Source: Aradus depressus (Eukaryota; Arthropoda; Insecta; Hemiptera; Aradidae). From it: a stretch of 64,000 nt of DNA. Of the stretch, positions 51,566-62,355 are shown piece after piece (the first letter of the stretch is position 1; every line of letters begins with the position of its first letter). The DNA is taken from NCBI GenBank assembly GCA_963662175.1, contig OY759224.1, positions 8,854,550 through 8,918,549 on the forward strand. Direction: 5' to 3'. Under the pieces are notes generated by a model. That model was not told the DNA's origin. It saw nothing but the letters and a program-made list of their open reading frames with translations, and ran no database searches. Position numbers and translations under genes: made by a program.

Positions 51566-51839
51566 TGAAAACTGACATTATTGCAGAGATATTTTGAAAT
51601 AATTCAATTGAACTTGAATGAAATAAAACTTGTTTATTTATGGTATTGTCTAATTTCACATAATATATATATACATGGGAGTACTTTCGGTATTTCTACC
51701 ATCCTCAGCCAAAAGCATAAGAAATAAGGCTGACTTTGGCTGAGGATGGTAGAAATACCAAAAGTACTCCCATGTATATATATTCTGTGAAATTAGACAA
51801 TACCACAGATAAATTAGTTTCATTTCATTCAAGTTCATT
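51566..51839. mobile_element. Ribozyme-bearing inverted PLE unit 2
   Basis: 274 bp between 12-bp duplications TGTCTAAGTTGT (51554-51565 and 51840-51851). The empty site is seen in the related text at 61946. Two arms of about 105 bp: GAATGAAATAAAACTTG, GTATTGTCTAATTTCACA, ATGGGAGTACTTTCGG at left and their complements at right. About 20 bp of unique centre. No coding text. Confidence 0.85.
51670..51778. ncRNA. Two head-to-head hammerhead-like motifs
   Basis: Minus: CTGAGGA-T-GGTA-GAAA-TACC-GAAA-GTACT, then C; AGTACT is a self-complementary stem III. Plus: same but AAAA in place of GAAA. GG before the core pairs with CC after it. The minus motif has an intact core; the plus one is mutated. Confidence 0.6.
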
Positions 51840-52384
51840 TGTCTAAGTTGTGTTGTGGAAGTGGACAGTCTAGAGAGAGAAGTGTTATTAGGGTTAAGGT
51901 GTAGTGAACCAGTCTGATTAAGAGAAGATGTAGGAGAGAAAATAACAGTGAAGTAGATGCGCAAAGGTACTTTTATTTATTTATATGTTTATACGCCCAA
52001 AATAAATAAATAAAATTGGCCACAATATTTAAAAAGAAAAGAGACTAAAGTAGAGGTAGAAATTAGTTTGTAAGATTTTTATTGCAAGTAATTTGATTTT
52101 TTTATTTCATATTGATATTTTGATTTTATTTATAATGTAGGTTTAGATAAATAAACACAATATTTGTTTTCTTATTCTATGCTATTCATTTCTCTGTGAA
52201 CCCAGTAAGATAATTTATACCCTTGGATTAGATTTAACAATATGGCATCTCATTATTATATTTAGAAAAAATCCAAATGAAATAATTATTAATTGAATTT
52301 TTTTTAAATACATGCACTTTCTCCAAAATTGCACGTCTTGAACATTCGATATTTATTTTTCTAGGGCTTTTCTTTTTGTTATAT

Positions 52385-52630
52385 TAAATGTGAATTTCAT
52401 ATATGTCTACATATAGGTGCCCATACTGATATATAAAAGTGGAAAGACGGGAGAGCTCTGCACTTGATGTGATGGTCTGACGTCTGATTGATGTGACGGC
52501 ACAATGATGGAATACCCTTCTGTGTGATTTTCATCACAAAAGATTTTTCGGGTTCAAAAAACCTCGAAGATAGGATCCCCTCTTGAAAAAAAAAAATTTG
52601 AAAAACCAATTATATCAATCTCAAAATTTA
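52385..52630 (-). repeat. Repeat family J, copy 2
   Basis: Nearly identical inverted copy of 21455-21695, including GATGTGACGGCACAATGATG and CCTCGAAGATAGGATCCCC. Confidence 0.7.
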
Positions 52631-52654
52631 AAAAAATGTTTAATGAATTATAGT

Positions 52655-53098
52655 TAGTTATTATGACTCATGTCCGGACTTTAACTACGAGGTCATATCG
52701 CCTACTACCAGAGCGCTCTTTCCTCACTCTGGTGGACATGAGTCCGACTCTACTATATAAGTCCTAAATTTTTCCTACCTTAACATTATCTATCTATCCA
52801 ATCTTCGTATATAATTTCATGTCGATACGTTCATTACATCGGCAGTTACTAGTGTTGAACACATCTCTTCTGATCTCTCCTTTCCTCCCGCCGATTTTCC
52901 TGGTTACATAACTTCTTTTATACTACGTAGTGCCAAATGTAAATTTTTAAAAAAAAGTTTTTTTGTAGGTAAATAAATAAGTTAGTTATTTATTATGACA
53001 TGTTAAAATAAACTAAAGGCCTCGGCCCGAGTTTCGAACCCGCGATCTTAAGCTCAGTAAGCAATCACGCATACCACTGAGCTACCAGCGCCCTCCCT
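52655..53098 (-). mobile_element. tRNA-derived SINE split by other sequence
   Basis: Tail half at 52655-52790 (ACTACGAGGTCATATCGCC) and head half at 53000-53098 (GAGTTTCGAACCCGCGATCT, GAGCTACCAGCGCCC) in the same orientation. About 200 bp including family B text (ATTACATCGGCAGTTACTAG) lie between, so a B fragment probably interrupts one old SINE. Confidence 0.65.
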
Positions 53099-53205
53099 TC
53101 AAATATATATTGTGGTTTAAGACATGACAATGTAGATGATAGAGATATCAAAGACAATGTGAGTGAGCTGATTTTTTTTATTTCTTTTTTGAACATTTGT
53201 AATTT

Positions 53206-53438
53206 CTCATGCCCGGACTTTAACTGTGAGGACATATCGGCTACTACCAGAGAGCACTAGCATCGTTCTGGTGGACATGAGCCCGACTCTACTATAAAGG
53301 CAGCGGTTTTTAACGAGTACCGTCGAGTAATGTCAGGCTCGAGACCATGACTTGACGTCACATCCGAAGAACGGCGTGCTCAAGTTTTTTCACCTTTCAG
53401 ATAAAAAACCTATGGCTTCGGTTGGGATCTTGAGCTAA
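53206..53438 (-). mobile_element. tRNA-derived SINE, old divergent copy
   Basis: CATGCCCGGACTTTAACTGT, GGACATGAGCCCGACTCTAC and CGAAGAACGGCGTGCTC; box B deleted. Confidence 0.65.
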
Positions 53439-53629
53439 TGAATTCAAGGAGGTAATTTGAAGTAGGTCTACTTGCAGAGGTTGGTCGACGACCTCTCTGG
53501 TGGCCAAGAGCCTGACTCGACTCTGGGAGCCCAAAATGTCGTCCCAGGACCGAAGTACAACGTACTGGCATTATTAATTCTGAAACAATTACTACTTCGG
53601 TCAAAATTTCGATGAGAAGTTTTCAACGG

Positions 53630-54040
53630 AATTTCAAAAATAATATTAATCAGTTTGTCTGTGTGTGGGAGTAACCCGATAACTTCCGATATAATGAATG
53701 TATCTACATGATATCTGTATCCAGCACCTTATAAAGACGACACATACTAATTTTCCGCGGCATCGGTCGAAGGGAAGGGGGATCAGAGAGGACTGGCTCA
53801 AATACCGCATTAACTGTCAATATAATGAAATTTTAAATTTAAATTCAAAAACTCATATGGACGGTACCTATCAATTTTCCGCGTAACAGCTGAAGGAAGG
53901 TGGGAATCAGAAGAGAGGGCGTCGTACCAAAAACCCAATAACTGCCAATATAATTAACGAATTGGATATAATTCAGAATCCCTTTTTTTTTTTTGCCTAA
54001 ACTGTCTATTGGTTTTGAAGGGAGAGCGAAGACTTAATTG
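53630..54040 (+). repeat. Dispersed repeat family B, copy
   Basis: AACTTCCGATATAATGAATG, CGGTCGAAGGGAAGGGGGAT and GGTTTTGAAGGGAGAGCG. Confidence 0.55.
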
Positions 54041-54047
54041 AATAATT

Positions 54048-54362
54048 GGGGGAGATCAGCGATATGCGTTCTTGCTTGCTGAGTTCAAGATCGCGGGTTC
54101 GAAACCCGGCACAGGTCCTTAAGTTCTTTATCTGAGAAGTGTAAAAAGCAGGAGCATGCCATCCTTCGGATGGGACGTTAAGCTATGGTCCTGAGAATGG
54201 GCGATGTCAGATACTCGTTAAATATCCTAAACGTATGTAGGCAAAATTTAGGACTCCCAAAATAGAGTCAGGCTCATGTTCACCAAAGCGACGAAAGTGC
54301 GCTCTGGTAGTAGGCGATATGACCTTGTAATTAAATCCCGGGCATGAGTCACAATAACTAAC
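54048..54362 (+). mobile_element. tRNA-derived SINE, divergent full-length copy
   Basis: Box B is GGTTCGAAACC (perfect), body CGGATGGGACGTTAAGC, tail GGGCATGAGTCACAATAACT without CCTAA units. About 315 bp; the 5' acceptor text is changed. Confidence 0.75.
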
Positions 54363-54369
54363 TAACTTT

Positions 54370-54700
54370 AGATACTAATATCTTATGGTTTTGATTGATT
54401 GGTGGGTAAAATACGTACAAATAATAGGTAAAAATGTGTAAAATATGTCGAAATATGTAATTTAATGTAATAATACAAAAAATTAAATTCATAATTTCTT
54501 TAAAATATTGTTACTTTATAATACAAGAATATTTTTAATTCATTGATAATTATGTAAATAAAAATAAATCATATTTTCCTGGTTATTGCCACTGAAGTGG
54601 CTGGCGCTGTTATTAAAGTAAATAATAATAATAATAATTATTAATATTATTTTCTCTTTTAATTTATTTATATTTTTAACTTAAGAAACACTTTTCCTTC
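54370..54700. other. Unassigned AT-rich sequence
   Basis: (AAT)n near 54622; nothing else. Confidence 0.4.
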
Positions 54701-54701
54701 T

Positions 54702-54785
54702 TTAGTTTCCAAAATAATCTTCTAGTCCTTCATATTCTCCATTCTACGACACTACAAGCGGCTTTGGCCCAGAGACCTTTACACA
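54702..54785 (+). pseudogene. jockey-like LINE, small C-terminal fragment
   Basis: AATCTTCTAGTCCTTCATAT and GGCCCAGAGACCTTTACA correspond to the end of the LINE ORF at 49930-50010, about 75% similar by eye. Confidence 0.5.
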
Positions 54786-54841
54786 TTTTTATAATTTTTA
54801 CTTTTATTCTGTACTTCATTTATATGTTGTAAACTTCAAAA

Positions 54842-55375
54842 TACATACTCGACAAACGATTAACTTGGAATTCTCTCACACGAGACTGAAAAGTCAAGAA
54901 ATGAACAGACGATATAAACTGTTACTAAGACTATTAGACAAAAGATCCAAATTAACTTTGAAAACAAAAGGACTTTAAACAGCGCAGTACTCAAACTTAT
55001 GTGGACTTAGGGACTTGAACTCTGGGGTTCTGTCAAGGCTTCCAATCTCCAGCGCATTCCATCCTTTCAATCCAAAATCCTTCGTAGAATAGCCAATGCT
55101 CCTTACCATGTCTCTCTTCACACTGACCTTAACTATTGTCACCGAAGTTGCTGATTCCAAGTATAAACAATTATTTTCCCTTCTTAGTTCCCCCAATAAT
55201 CCTCTAGTCCATTCTCCATTCTGCCACACTTCCCCAACAACACCTTAAGCATCAATGGCCTAGAGAACTCCTTAGCAGCAGCAGTGACAGTGATTAGTTA
55301 CAAATGAGAGTAACTCACAAGGGAGTGTCACCACTGGGTGATTTCTCCCCTCTTGACATTTTGACATTTATTTAT
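54842..55375 (+). mobile_element. jockey-like LINE, 5'-truncated copy
   Basis: Parallels 49575-50115: ACGAGACTGAAAAGTCAAGA, GCGCAGTACTCAAACTTATG, CAGCAGCAGTGACAGTGATT and CACCACTGGGTGATTTCTCC. Frameshifts throughout; a 3' end without a clean poly(A). Confidence 0.78.
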
Positions 55376-55379
55376 TTTG

Positions 55380-55725
55380 TATACAGTTGTAAATATCTAT
55401 TTGTAAAATAAATTTAATATTATAAAATTCTAAAAAAATTATTCAAAATTTTAATATTTATTATAAATAATATTTATTTTACCTTTAGGAATTTATCAAA
55501 TTTGCATGTTGGGAAGAGGAGAAATTTTTGAGATCTCGCGAACTCCTTTTCTGGAATGAAGTTGACTGACTAGGATCCGGACTTGGAGAGAGCGCCGCGA
55601 CAACTGGGGAGTAGACTAGACCTGGAACACATCGGGCCAGCCCGGGAAAGGCCGACTACACCCGAGTCTCCCAACGTCACCTCCATCTATATATATACCT
55701 GCGCATTTTTTTACTTTTTCAGCTG
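55380..55725. other. Unassigned sequence
   Basis: 55560-55690 has a raised GC content (GCCAGCCCGGGAAAGGCC) and no repeat match; no frame with a domain. Confidence 0.3.
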
Positions 55726-55727
55726 CT

Positions 55728-56145
55728 TATACGAAGTATAGGGGAAGTTATGAAAATTCGATGAGGAGTTTTCAACGGAATTTCATGTTTGCTTGTCTGT
55801 GTGTCAGTGAACACGATAACTGTCGATAGTATGAATGTATCGACATGAAATTTTAAATGTGACCTAAGAACCCTCTCCTATTGTCTTTCAGCAAAATCGG
55901 CCAAGCGGGAGAGAAGGATTAGGGGAGAGGGTTAACTCAAAAAGTCTAATAACTACCGTCGTAATAAATTTATAGAAACGAAATTTCATATTTTGAACCC
56001 CTCAAGATCGAGATCAATTTTCAGCGGATTCAACAGAAGGAATCAGGGGAATCAGAGGGGACTTAACATACAAAACCCAATAACTACCGATAGTATGAAT
56101 GTATCGACATGAAACTTCATATTTGTCAAAACCCATCGAGGACAA
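55728..56145 (+). repeat. Family B copy, left part of a nested insertion
   Basis: ACGAAGTATAGGGGAAGTTA through GAACACGATAACTGTCGATA to TTGTCAAAACCCATCGAG. Family B resumes at 57191 (AGTATGAGGATTTAGGAGCT) and ends near 57340, with about 100 bp of B lost at the insertion point. Confidence 0.65.
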
Positions 56146-56533
56146 AACTCCCTTCTGCCTGACCTACCTGGTGTGAGAGACTGGTACCGAACTAAGGCAA
56201 GTAGCTGTCTTATAAGAGATAGATTGTAAACATTTTTTTTAAATCTTTGATAATATTTTATTATTTTTTTAAATTGATTTATTATATTTTATTACAAAAA
56301 TTGCTTTGGCTGTATGAATTTTATACTATTCCAAAGATATGTTACTATTATGTAGAAATGTTTTTATATGTAGAGTGAGTGAACCTAGCTATCTCTTTGA
56401 GCTATGCCAGTTGTCCTTTAACCACTACGCTGTGTGGGTGGGGTAAGTAAGTTTTTATTTTGTTACTCTGTACCCTGAAGCTTTAAGATTTATACTTTTC
56501 ATTATTTGTATATTATATTTATTCTATAATAGA

Positions 56534-57109
56534 TGTTGAACCTGGGAGGAGCTTAAGTGTCCGGTCCCATAATTAAAAAATAATAAAATAAAAGCAAATG
56601 AAATGAAAAAGACAATATATTTGTATGAAAGAAACATAAATGAAATAATATAAATAATCCTAGAATGTTCATGAAAAAATTACATAAAATAAAAACTTAT
56701 AATGCACAAGTGTTCTAGGAATTATTGGCCAATAATAGACTATAATAAATACCGGTGGGGGGCCCCCGTGAGCACACAGTTTCGTCCAAAATCCTCAGCA
56801 AATGTTGTGAGGGTCTCGATATAGAGACAGGCCACAGTCGTAGTGGCGGCGTAAAGGTGCATGGACCTTACTAGATGAAAGTAGCGTGTATGCAGTGTAG
56901 GGTGCACACCTCACTGGCCAGGAGTAAGATGGAATACTGACCCCACTGGGCTTATCATAGGTAATCCTCTCCTATGATTAGAGAAGGCTCCCAGTGGGGT
57001 GGGGTCATTTTTTATAAATAAAAACACTCATCACGAGTTTACATAATGAAAACTAAACAATATACCTATTAAATGTAAATGAAAAGAAAATTATTTGCCG
57101 GCGCAAACA
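56534..57109. mobile_element. Solo LTR, 576 bp
   Basis: Begins TGTTGAACCTGGG and ends GCGCAAACA (TGTT...AACA ends). Flanked by a 5-bp duplication ATAGA (56529-56533 and 57110-57114). The uninterrupted target is visible in the first PLE copy at 11842-11850. Inside is a GC-rich hairpin (CCCCACTGGG ... CCCAGTGGGG, about 56941-57000). A 5-bp duplication fits Gypsy or BEL elements. Unrelated to the LTRs at 24185. Confidence 0.85.
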
Positions 57110-57116
57110 ATAGATG

Positions 57117-57160
57117 TACCACTGATGATGACGCTGTTGCGTTGAAAACCCGTTCTGATC
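57117..57160 (+). ncRNA. Hammerhead-like motif, degraded
   Basis: ACCA, CTGATGA, T, GACGC-TGTT-GCGTT, GAAA, AACCCGTTC. Stem II holds with a G-T pair; stem III has lost its symmetry. Same place as in the first PLE. Confidence 0.5.
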
Positions 57161-57344
57161 AAAAAATAAAACAGTGGGAAGACAACGTCTAGTATGAGGA
57201 TTTAGGAGCTTCTATTTAAATCAATTATTGTACATTAGCGCAAACGTTTTGGAGAATGAGCGAAAAATTAATTGATTAATTCGTTCTGGGGAAGTACATT
57301 GCCGGTGATTCACTGACGACTTTTTTATTTTTACATCTTTAAAA

Positions 57345-57720
57345 AAAATATTATTTTAATTAGAAAGGCGGGGGGGGGAGGGGAGGGGGGGATCAAATTC
57401 AGGTTGGGCTGGAGACGCCTCCAGCTAACTAATCTCTCTCTGATTTATATTCTTGTCATGAACTACTAGAGATTTCCTAATCTCTTGGTACCATCTTGTA
57501 CAAGAAGTCCAAACAAGACGAAGCAGTGTCCGCTTTGAGCCCTGAAATGTTCAGTTGGCAACTTGGTATCTGTCTTCGTTATACAGGTCTTCTTACTTGA
57601 AGATGACTCTCGCCATTCATTTCACTAATCCTCCAACTTTAGTTAACTTCTATACTCCGCTCGTGTAGAACGACACCTATTAGTGCTCATAGCCATTTAA
57701 ATCAGTGTAATGACGCGGCA
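57345..57720. other. Unassigned sequence
   Basis: Short poly(G)-rich stretch at 57369-57389. No gene recognised. Confidence 0.35.
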
Positions 57721-57721
57721 C

Positions 57722-58035
57722 AGCCAAGGGCGTAGCCAGGATTTTGAGCTGAAGTACTTAAGCTGACTTTACATGAGTAGCAAAAATGCAAACCGCAGCA
57801 GCAGCAAATGCACGCTGTGATTTCTGTGCTTTTAGAATTAAATGACTCACATCTAATAGCGTGTATTTGCTGCTGCTGCACTTTGCATTTTTACTGCGCA
57901 TGTAAAATCAGCTTTAAGAGTATAAAGTATAACATAAATGACGATTTTGAGCGAGGAAATGAAATGATGGAATTCATCATTTAAATAAATGTAATATGAA
58001 TTGTTTTGTACATGTACATTTATTTAACAGCTGTT
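57722..58035 (+). mobile_element. Family C element, copy 2
   Basis: Outer end AAGGGCGTAGCCAGGATTTT, then the CGCAGCAGCAGCAAATGC palindrome arms near 57793 and 57868, then text to CATGTACATTTATTTAACAG. 3' end lost. Confidence 0.6.
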
Positions 58036-58051
58036 TGAACTGGAAGTATGT

Positions 58052-58270
58052 ATGGTAGTACGTTAAGCGATGGTCCCGAGCCTGTACGATGTACGGTACT
58101 CGTTAAAGACCCCTACCCTAGGTGAATAAAAATTTAGGGTAGGCAACATTTAGGACTCCCACAGTAGAGTCGGGCTCATGTCCATCAGAGTGACGAAAGA
58201 GCGCTCTGGTAGTAGGCGATATAACCCCGTAATTAAAGCCCGGGCATGAGTCATAAGACCTAACCTAACC
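58052..58270 (+). mobile_element. tRNA-derived SINE, 5'-truncated
   Basis: From GTACGTTAAGCGATGGTCCC to tail CCTAACCTAACCTA. Head and box B absent. Confidence 0.85.
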
Positions 58271-58399
58271 TATAAAACATAATAAAAAGCAAAAAAGAAA
58301 TGAATAATTACAAAATAATAGCAAATATATACAAAAATAAATAAATAGAATATGTACTAAACCAATGGTGGTAGATGAATAAACAGAAACCATAGAATA

Positions 58400-58745
<346 letters not shown>

Positions 58746-58779
58746 ATAGAAAAACTCCACAAGGACAACACCAGTAGAA

Positions 58780-59250
58780 TTCCCGCTTATACCACTCTGA
58801 ATAATCAACGATTCCATTGTTTCGAAATGTTTTTATAAATAATTTAGTTTAATTATTTTCTGATCGTAACTAGAATATATTCTTTTTTCTGTACCGATGG
58901 ACAGTGAGGTGGGCCGACAATCTGGAAGGGCCTTCACACAATATCTGAAAGAGAAGGGCTAGAGTTGGTTGCTTTCTAGACTCCACTTTGTGTTGTTATG
59001 AATTGAATTATGTAATAACCCTAGACATAAGTACCCTTTCATCTCCCCTCCCCCCCCCCCCCCCCTTAAAACTACCCCCTTTGTAAAATATTTCTTTCTC
59101 CTCTAGCCGCCCCATTTATTAACACCAACAAAGACTATATAGGTACTTTCCCATTATTAAAGCAGTATTTCTCTGTGTTTTTTTTCTTTCAGCTTATCGT
59201 TTTAATCACAAGTTTCTTCGCGTCGCAATATGATTCCCCAGTGCGGATGA
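58780..59250. other. Unassigned sequence with poly(C) run
   Basis: About 18 C at 59049-59066. No gene. Confidence 0.4.
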
Positions 59251-59254
59251 ATTA

Positions 59255-59940
59255 AGTGTTTTGTGATAATTAAATAATAAAATTACCATATTTTCTGTAG
59301 AAATTATAGCTGGTCTTTTACAAAATTCTGATTTCTACAGTAATTTCCGAGAGGGCCCTAAAAAAATATCGAAAGTTCAAGACGTGCGATTTTGAAGAAA
59401 ATGTACGTATTTAAAAAAATTTCCATTAACAAACTTTTCATTTGGATTTCTTTTAAATATAATAATGAGATGCCATATTGTTTTTCTAAATTTGCAAAAA
59501 TGTTAAATCCAATCCAAAGGTATAAATTATCTTACTGAGTTAACAGAGAAAATGAATAGCATAGAATAAGTGCACAAATATTGGGTTTATTTGCCTAAAC
59601 GTACATTATAAAATGAAAAACTAAGATGGAAATAAAAAAAAGAAAACTATTTTACAAAAGGAAATCTCACAAACTAATTATTTAAAACTTTTGGCCATTA
59701 TTTATTTTTATTTTATATTTTAGGGCATATATATTATGTACATATAAGTAAATAAAAGTACCTCCTTTGAGCATTTATTTCACTGTTATTTTACACTCCA
59801 AAATAGTTCACTAACTTAAGCCTAAAAACTTCACATCTCAGTTCACCTCCACAACCCAAATTAGACTGGTCCACACTATTAAAAACAGCTGATGGTCGTC
59901 ATTTGTTCTCCACTCATTGGTAAGTTTTAAAACAAAAAGC
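59255..59940 (-). repeat. Repeat family G, copy 3
   Basis: GAGATGCCATATTG, ATTATCTTACTGAGTTAAC, GAATAGCATAGAATAAG, and tail AAAAACAGCTGATGGTCGTC, TCCACTCATTGGTAAG, ending TTTTAAAACA. Confidence 0.6.
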
Positions 59941-59942
59941 GA

Positions 59943-60140
59943 CATGGTGGCTGTGCGAGCTAGAGCGTAGGGCTTTGGTCGCATGGTCTCACTTATGGTT
60001 TGCTGGCTCGAATCCCGTCCGAAATGAGTTTTATTTCGTAGATAGAACTCCCTCCTGGGGTCATGGATGTCGTAAACAACTTGATAACAACACATTGACA
60101 TTGCTAATAAACACCGTACATAAAGCAAAAAAAAAAAAAA
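59943..60140 (+). mobile_element. Second tRNA-like SINE with poly(A)
   Basis: A box A-like segment (TGGCTGTGCGAGCTAGAGCG) and a good box B (GGCTCGAATCCC) 50 bp apart, then an unrelated body and 14 A. Sequence differs fully from the main SINE. It could be a class II tRNA-derived (Leu-like) SINE. Only one copy in the window, so the boundaries rest on the boxes and tail. Confidence 0.45.
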
Positions 60141-60144
60141 TAAT

Positions 60145-60750
60145 GGTTATGCATGCATGTATAAAAAATAAATATATTTAGAAGACAATTTAAGTCCAAT
60201 TATGTGTTGTTTTATCAACCATATTTTATTATTATTATTATTGATTATGGTTATGGATACATGGATATTTGTAGAGTTTTGGTCGATTGTCTATTCTTGG
60301 GATTTATTTTAATTACTAAGCCCTTCGTTAAAATAATTTCAGAGATTTTTTTTTTTTTTTTTTTTTTGTGTTTCCTTCTCCTTTTAAGCCCAACAAAAAA
60401 TGATTGTAACTTGAAGTAAAAATTCAATGTAAGAACTTGTGAATCCTTCGTCAGAAACCATTTTCAGTAGACCTCATGTGATTAAAAAACAAAATTTTAT
60501 ATCTCGACCATCCCCCAGCGCTCAAGCAAAGCAAGTCTCATTAGTGAAGAAAAAAAGTTCATTAAAAACGAGCAAATCTTTTAGAGAATTTTAAAGAGAA
60601 AAAAAGAGATTTATATTTTGGATCTCTTCTAATGAACACAAAGAGAAAGTCAAAAGTTGAAGGAATCCTTCATTCATTTTGAACTATCCGACATTTCTTT
60701 TATTTACAAAATATATGTATATATATATATAGGTATATATATATATATAT
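60145..60750. other. Unassigned AT-rich sequence
   Basis: Poly(T) at about 60347 and (TA)n at 60718-60750. Confidence 0.4.
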
Positions 60751-60751
60751 G

Positions 60752-61352
60752 GGAGCAGCCCCCCTGGAGCAAAAAAAAACAAGATAAAAATGAAATTAAC
60801 AAAAAAAATAGTTTTTATTAAAATTATTAAAAATGGATTGCTTGCAAGTTTCCAATAGGATCTTCAAATTTCCCATGCGTCTCATTCTTAAATCAGCAAT
60901 CAGCTGTTACATAAATGTACATGTACAAAACAAGTCATATTACATTTATTTAAATATATATGAGTTCGATCATTTCATTTCCTTGCTCAAAATCTTCATA
61001 TTTGTTATAATTTATTCTATTAAAGCTGATTTTACATGCGCAGTAAAAATACAAAGCGCAGCAGCAGCAGATGCACGCTATTGGATGTGAGTAATTTAAT
61101 TCTAAAAGCACAGAAACCACAGTGTGCATTTGCTGCTGCTGCGCTTTGCATTTTTGCTGCTCATGTAAAGTCAACTTAAGTATTACAGTCAGTGGTTACC
61201 TCAGGGGGAGTTTCTAGAGGTCCGAGTCTCCCAAATTAATAACAAAAAGTCTACAACGCTAACCACGGAAACTGCGGGGTGTGTCCCCACCCCTGTAGCC
61301 TAACTTTGCCCCCCCCCCCCCCCCCCTGCTCAAAATCCTGGCTACGCCCCTG
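60752..61352 (-). mobile_element. Family C element, copy 3, most complete
   Basis: Right end (read on minus) CAGGGGCGTAGCCAGGATTT, a poly(C) run, the CAG-rich palindrome arms near 61060 and 61130, and text parallel to 13350-13560 down to about 60770. TATATATG stands at 60744-60751 and 61353-61360, a possible 8-bp hAT-type duplication, but the flank is (TA)n so this may be chance. Confidence 0.6.
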
Positions 61353-61379
61353 TATATATGTATAGGTATATATATAAAC

Positions 61380-61600
61380 TGAAGAGATGATGAAGAAGTA
61401 AATGGGAAAAACTAATTTCATTTTTAATTAAATATGCTGACAAGAAATGTTCAAAGGGAAGCATTTAGGGAGGAAGGACACATGACAAGCAAGAAATAGG
61501 ACAAGGGCAAAATAATAGCAGAATTAGTGTTGTTTTTGAGCACAAGGACCACCAAAGAAGGGGAGTGCACAAGAGATAAAGGGGCGACATTGAGCAATGT
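61380..61600. other. Unassigned sequence
   Basis: Nothing recognised. Confidence 0.35.
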
Positions 61601-61601
61601 A

Positions 61602-61735
61602 CTTCCCCAATCCAATTAATCAAGTAAGTTTTCGCTCTCTCTCGTTCGGGTTCATCAATTGTAGACTTCTCCTTATACTAAAATTTTCGTATCGATTCGT
61701 TTCATATTAGTGTTTGTGATAAGTCCCTTGTGATG
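61602..61735 (-). repeat. Dispersed repeat family B, fragment
   Basis: GTACTTCCCCAATCCAATTA and TTTTCGCTCTCTCTCG. Confidence 0.5.
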
Positions 61736-61859
61736 TAAAAAAAATTTACACACATTAAGATTATTAAAATATTATAAAATCAATTGTTATTATTTTTATA
61801 AAAACAGCTGTGAAGAGTGAAGTAACTTAATTAGTGAATAAAAATACGTAGATGGAATA

Positions 61860-62292
61860 GACGCAGTTTTAAAACGAAATGTGAAAAACCAATGAATGAA
61901 GGGCAAAAGATGACGTTCATCTGTTTCAAATAGTCAAGAAACAGTCTAAGGAGAGATGTGGAAGTGGACAGTCTAGAGAGAGAAGTGTTTTTAGTGTTAA
62001 GGTGTAGTGAACCAGTCTAAGTGAGAGAAGATGAAAAATTGATGTGAAGGAGCGGGAAAGTATGGAGGAAGGGGAATAAAAGGGTAATCAGAGGGAGAAG
62101 ATTGTTTATTGAAGAGGAATTGGAATAGCGAGGATTTGAAGGAAGCCACGGAAGGAGAGTGACGGATTGGGGGAGGCAAGGAGTTGTAGAGAGAGGAGGC
62201 CTGGACAAGGAACGAGTTGTGGAAGGCCGAGGAGCTATGGGAGGGGATGAAGAGGTCTGAAGGATGGGATCTGGTGAGTCTTTGGTGGACAA
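61860..62292 (-). pseudogene. LINE ORF2 C-terminus and 3' region, third family
   Basis: On the minus strand a frame ending at 61997 reads FHNSFLVQASSLYNSLPPPI, RHSPSVASFKSSLFQFL and ends HLDWFTTP-stop. The (L/W)NSLP..IR.SPS...FK pattern is the usual C-terminus after the reverse transcriptase in CR1/RTE-like and related LINEs. The 3' region down to 61860 (TCTCTCTAGACTGTCCAC, CATTCATTGGTTTTTCACA) is the tail shared with family G. Confidence 0.6.
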
Positions 62293-62355
62293 AATGATGT
62301 AATTATATATAATAATTAAATTTCTAATAATTTTTGTATTTTTTTATTTTATAAT

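Larger units (their letters stand above)
51480..52330 (+). repeat. Repeat family G, copy 2, interrupted by a PLE unit
   Basis: AAAACGAAATGTGATCAACC, then after the PLE insert GTGGAAGTGGACAGTCTAGA, and further CTATGCTATTCATTTCTCTG and ATATGGCATCTCATTATTA. Inverted relative to copies 1 and 3. Confidence 0.6.
56146..57190 (+). mobile_element. Penelope-like element, 3' part, second copy
   Basis: Matches 11401-11918: AACTCCCTTCTGC, CCTGACCTACCTGGTGTGAG, and the end AGTGGGAAGACAACGTCT. Only the last coding residues and the 3' region are present, about 85% like the first copy by eye. A 576-bp solo LTR interrupts it. Confidence 0.82.

Noticed and set aside
59838..60128. 96-codon minus-strand frame
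   Set aside because: Spans family G tail and the tRNA-like SINE in antisense; no domain.
60744..61360. Firm 8-bp target duplication TATATATG for family C copy 3
   Set aside because: The flank is a (TA)n microsatellite, so the match may be chance; mentioned only as possible.
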